The translations under genes were made by a program, and so were the position numbers. The notes beneath the pieces were generated by a model. The model was given only the letters and a program-made list of their open reading frames with translations. It did not search any database and had not been told where the DNA came from. DNA of 26,072 bases, taken from an uncultured Roseburia sp. (GTDB lineage Bacteria; Bacillota_A; Clostridia; Lachnospirales; Lachnospiraceae). The number at the start of each line of letters is the position of its first letter. The stretch's first letter is position 1. This document shows, piece by piece, positions 23,224 to 26,072 of the stretch. Location of the stretch: NCBI GenBank assembly GCA_900753715.1, contig CAAEAE010000075.1, positions 1-26,072 on the forward strand, given 5' to 3'.

Positions 23224-24792
23224 ATGAAGAAAAAAAGCAAAATTATCATAACGGCAGCGGCAGTTGTGGTGGCAGCGGCGGCAGTGGGAACCGCAGTTGC
23301 ACTGAATTACGACAAGCTGTTTCCAGAGAAGATTGACAGTGATTTTACGGTCAGCTATGACGGAATCAAAACTGCGTCCATCAAGGCGGGGGTCAGCGTG
23401 CATGACCCGTCCATCCTGGAGGTAGACGGCACCTATTACATTTTTGGCTCACATATGTCGGCGGCATCCTCGACAGATCTTCGCACCTGGACGTCTATCG
23501 GAAACGGCTACACACCGTCCAATCCGCTGTTTGACAACCTGTTTGCGACAGAGCATGTATTTGACTATTCGGGAAGCGGCGGCAGTGTGATTCCTACGGA
23601 TGACGGCGGAAAGCACGTATGGGCGCCGGATGTGATTTACAATAAGGCACAGGGACTTTATTATATGTATTTTTGTACATCCTCTACCTGGAATGCGTCA
23701 AATCTGTGCTATGCGACATCGGAGAAGCCGGAAGGACCATACACCTGGAAGGGCGCACTTATCTATTCCGGTTTTACATCGGAGAGTATCGGTGCCACGG
23801 ATGTGCTCGATTACGTGACGGAAGATTATGCGCTTTCCAATTATGTCACGCTCGGGGACGAATATGATTACGAGGATTACCCGAATGCCATCGACCCGAC
23901 GGTCTTTTATGATGAGGACGGCAAAATGTGGATGGTATACGGTTCCTGGTCAGGCGGCATTTTCTTACTTGAGATTGACGAGGCGACCGGGGAAGTCATT
24001 CATCCGGAGGCAGACCCGGAAAACAACGTGGACGCCTACTTTGGAAAACGGCTGCTCGGCGGCGGTCATAAGTCCATCGAGGGACCTTACATCATATATG
24101 ATGAGCAGAGCGGTTATTATTACCTGTTTGTTTCTTACGGTTCGCTTACCAGCAACGGCGGTTACCAGATTCGTGTATTCCGCTCGGAGACGGTGGACGG
24201 AGACTATGTGGACATGAACGGACAGTATCCGACGAAGGGGTTAAACCATACCTATTATGGACTGAAGCTGTCCGGCAATTATTATCTGCCAAGCCTTACC
24301 AAGGCATATATGGCAACCGGTCATAATTCTGCGTTTGTCGATGAAGACGGAAAGATGTATATTGTATACCACACCCGGTTTGACGACGGGCAGGAGTACC
24401 ATGAGCCGAGAGTGCACCAGTTTTTCCTGAATGAGGAGGGCTGGCCTTGTATGCTTCCGTATGCAACAGACGGTGAATCGATTTCTGCGGAAGGCTATGA
24501 CAAGGACGAAATCGTCGGAGAGTATTACATGATTGACCAGGGAACAAATGTGGATGCAGAGATTGCAGAGCCGGTAAAAGTGATTCTTTCTGCGAGAGGA
24601 AATGTCTACGGCGACGGCATTACCGGAACCTGGGAAGCAAAGAGCGGAACTTATTATGTACATATCACCATGAATGAAGTGGAATACAGCGGTGTCTTTT
24701 GTGAGATGAACGATGAAGCAGGTACGCCTGTCATGACATTTTCCATGGTTGGTGCCAACAAGAGTATCTGGGGTGTGAAGTATTTTGAGTAA
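23224..24792 (+). CDS. GH43 family endo-arabinanase-like glycoside hydrolase
   Basis: A 522-residue exported enzyme. The start MKKKSKIIITAAAVVVAAAAVG is a signal peptide or membrane anchor, and AAGGAGAGG precedes this ATG; the open frame from 23170 lacks such a site. The five-bladed propeller has the catalytic set D61 (VHDPSI), D224 (AIDPTVF) and E286 (SIEGPYI), with WAPDVIY and ATGHNSAF (metal-site His) as in endo-1,5-alpha-arabinanases like B. subtilis AbnB. The last 110 residues form a beta-rich extra domain (VGEYYMIDQGTNVD, GITGTWEAKSG). It should cut arabinan side chains of pectin outside the cell. Exact specificity within GH43 is inferred. Confidence 0.9.
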   Translation: MKKKSKIIITAAAVVVAAAAVGTAVALNYDKLFPEKIDSDFTVSYDGIKTASIKAGVSVHDPSILEVDGTYYIFGSHMSAASSTDLRTWTSIGNGYTPSNPLFDNLFATEHVFDYSGSGGSVIPTDDGGKHVWAPDVIYNKAQGLYYMYFCTSSTWNASNLCYATSEKPEGPYTWKGALIYSGFTSESIGATDVLDYVTEDYALSNYVTLGDEYDYEDYPNAIDPTVFYDEDGKMWMVYGSWSGGIFLLEIDEATGEVIHPEADPENNVDAYFGKRLLGGGHKSIEGPYIIYDEQSGYYYLFVSYGSLTSNGGYQIRVFRSETVDGDYVDMNGQYPTKGLNHTYYGLKLSGNYYLPSLTKAYMATGHNSAFVDEDGKMYIVYHTRFDDGQEYHEPRVHQFFLNEEGWPCMLPYATDGESISAEGYDKDEIVGEYYMIDQGTNVDAEIAEPVKVILSARGNVYGDGITGTWEAKSGTYYVHITMNEVEYSGVFCEMNDEAGTPVMTFSMVGANKSIWGVKYFE

Positions 24793-24796
24793 GACA

Positions 24797-25030
24797 ATGA
24801 CAGACAAAAAAGAACTGGTGACAGATGTTGTAAAAGAAATCCTAAAGTGGGTGGCGGTGACAGCGATTGCGTTTGCATGGTGGATGTTCGTGCTGCTGTT
24901 GCTATCGCTATTTCTGTTAAATATCTGGCATATCACGTTTGAAGGAATATTAAGATATGGAATCGTGTGTACAATCATTACATCTGTAATCTATACGGGA
25001 AATCTGATTTACAGACGCATTCATGGATAA
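24797..25030 (+). CDS. Small membrane protein
   Basis: A 77-residue protein (81 if the TTG at 24785, inside the end of the GH43 gene, is used) with two hydrophobic helices, about residues 18-42 (WVAVTAIAFAWWMFVLLLLSL) and 51-68, and a basic end YRRIHG. I recognise no family. The ATG is 4 bases after the GH43 stop with only a weak SD, so translation is probably coupled to GH43. Confidence 0.6.
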   Translation: MTDKKELVTDVVKEILKWVAVTAIAFAWWMFVLLLLSLFLLNIWHITFEGILRYGIVCTIITSVIYTGNLIYRRIHG

Positions 25031-25038
25031 CGGCATGC

Positions 25039-25082
25039 TTACCGGCATGACCTTCGGTATTCTCCGGGGGTCATGCCGGTAA
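25039..25082. repeat. 14-bp inverted repeat after the small membrane protein gene
   Basis: The 14 bases at 25039-25052 and 25069-25082 are perfectly complementary (TTACCGGCATGACC and its reverse complement). It may end transcription from the GH43 side, but only TTGCTTT follows on the plus strand. The same bases also encode the end of the AraC remnant, so the repeat could be partly accidental. Confidence 0.55.
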
Positions 25083-25140
25083 TTGCTTTAAACTGCCGGA
25101 AAAAGTGAACCTCGGTCTGGTAACCGCATTGCAGAAAAAG
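25039..25140 (-). pseudogene. AraC-family regulator, C-terminal remnant
   Basis: Reading the minus strand from 25140 gives 33 residues, FLQCGYQTEVHFFRQFKAITG followed by MTPGEYRRSCR and a stop at 25039. This is the second helix-turn-helix of AraC/XylS proteins (GY-x(4)-F-x-R-x-FK-x(3)-G-x-TP-x-EYR). An in-frame TAA stands directly upstream (25141-25143), and no further homology is visible, so the rest of the gene is lost. It was probably the regulator of the neighbouring pectin-sugar genes. Confidence 0.75.
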
Positions 25141-25230
25141 TTAGTTTGTGAATAGTATAGGATATTGTAAAGAGACTGTCAATTCGTTAGGATAGAACTA
25201 TCAGAAAAGCAGAAAACAGGGGAAAGTCAG

Positions 25231-25919
25231 ATGGAACAGTTGGAGTGGGCAAAGGATGCGGCGGATAAAATCAAACAGAAGCTAGAGGTGGTGGCAGAGA
25301 GAAACTGCGATAAGATTCCCTATACAACGGAAAACGGCAGATTTAACGACTGCTCAAAAAGCGCTCCCTGCTGGCGGACAAACGGCTTCTGGGGCGGAAT
25401 CCTCTGGCAGATGTATCATGCGACCGGAAAGGAGCGCTACAAAGAGATTGCCATCGAAAATGAGAAAAAGCTCGATAACAATCTTTTAAATCCCCGTGAG
25501 ATGGACCATGACAGCGGTTTTAAGTGCTTCCTACAGCTGTAACGCATTATAGAGAGACCGGGGAGGAGGAGACATTTCGCAGAGGACTTCTCGCGGCGGA
25601 AAATCTGGCGGGACGGTTTAATCCGGCGGGGCAGTTTATCCGGGCATGGAACGATGATGGAGACGGGAAAAATGCCGGCATTGCAATCATCGACTGCATG
25701 ATGAACCTGCCGCTTTTGTACTGGGCATCCGAACAGACAAATGACCCGCGGTTTGCACAGATTGCAAGGCTTCATGCAGACACGACGCAGAAATATTTTG
25801 TCCGGAAAAATGGTTCGGTCATTCACATCGGAGAGTTTGACCCGCAGTCAGGTGAATTTTTGCAGTCTATTGGAGACCAAGGCTACGGACGCGGCAGCAG
25901 CTGGACGGATTTGTTTTGA
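25231..25919 (+). pseudogene. GH88 unsaturated glucuronyl hydrolase, frameshifted and truncated
   Basis: The first frame (25231-25542) starts normally behind AGGGGAAAG and encodes WRTNGFWGGILWQMYHATG and DHDSGF, as in GH88 enzymes that split unsaturated uronic acids from lyase products. After GFK the frame is lost: AAGTGCTTCCT reads as if one G of a TGG codon were missing, and homology continues one frame over (LPTAVTHYRETGEEE ... FIRAWN ... IAIIDCMMNLPLLYWAS) to 25919. After GRGSSWT homology ends and a stop follows, so about the last 40 percent, including the substrate-binding helices, is gone. Two independent lesions make this a true pseudogene rather than a read error. Confidence 0.85.
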
Positions 25920-25975
25920 GGGAATCGAGGGAAAACTTTCTTTATAAAACGGGGAGGAACAGCCCAAAACAGCAG

Positions 25976-26004
25976 TTGACACGGCAGTGTGGGAACGCTA
26001 TAAT
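25976..26004 (+). promoter_or_regulatory. Consensus promoter of the last gene
   Basis: TTGACA (25976-25981), a 17-bp spacer and TATAAT (25999-26004): both boxes are perfect matches to the sigma-70/SigA consensus, 45 bases before the ATG at 26050. Confidence 0.88.
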
Positions 26005-26049
26005 GACCACGATACATAAAACATTTGAGAAACGAGGAGGAATAGTCAA

Positions 26050-26072
26050 ATGAAGAAGTTATCTGTTAAGAG
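26050..26072 (+). CDS. Start of an unidentified gene, cut by window end
   Basis: Only MKKLSVK can be read. GAGGAGGAAT precedes the ATG at 8-9 bases and a consensus promoter lies upstream. A Lys-rich beginning fits a signal peptide, but nothing more can be said. Confidence 0.6.

Noticed and set aside
24241..24978. 245-residue frame antisense to the GH43 gene
   Set aside because: Mirrors a well-supported glycosidase frame; the composition is that of an antisense shadow.

Overview
The window reads as a chromosomal segment of a gut-type Firmicute of the family Lachnospiraceae, perhaps close to Roseburia. This is an inference from the ribosomal protein sequences, strong AGGAGG-type ribosome binding sites, the plant-polysaccharide enzymes and the general gene style; I could not search a database. 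It opens with the end of rplM and all of rpsI, closed by a clear terminator. From about 700 to 6900 base composition turns visibly AT-rich, and this stretch is a compact defence island.

The island holds two restriction-modification systems. The first is divergent. A small XRE-type controller and a single-domain MutH/Sau3AI-type endonuclease are on the minus strand, and a DNA methyltransferase without any usual start codon is on the plus strand. Two matching 15-bp palindromes sit between them. The second is a complete DpnII-type set (Dam-type methyltransferase, DpnA-type methyltransferase, DpnII endonuclease) followed in the same operon by an AIPR-family protein with a nuclease-like N-terminus. 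A strong terminator ends the operon. Directly after its T-tract lies a 5' fragment of a group II intron whose reverse transcriptase is cut off and joined in frame to the last third of a MarR/OhrR-like regulator.

The middle (8.2-9.8 kb, minus strand) carries a conserved-looking hypothetical gene and an Rpn/PD-(D/E)XK transposase-nuclease with a tandem-repeat C-terminal region. A 240-base leader then precedes an antibiotic-resistance-type ABC-F gene. It contains a promoter, a four-residue leader peptide and three mutually exclusive pairing segments, and looks like a ribosome-mediated attenuator. Closely spaced downstream are a HAD phosphatase, a GGDEF protein and a domain-swapped GH3 glycosidase.

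From 16.9 to 23.1 kb a tightly packed plus-strand cluster encodes a DUF975 membrane protein, an OmpR-type response regulator, a VanS-like histidine kinase, a SAM methyltransferase, an L,D-transpeptidase and a tRNA-dihydrouridine synthase. Three TTAAG motifs on an 11-bp grid lie just before it. The end of the window returns to carbohydrate use: a GH43 arabinanase-like enzyme, a small membrane protein, the remnant of an AraC-type regulator, a broken GH88 unsaturated glucuronyl hydrolase, and the first codons of a gene behind a consensus promoter.
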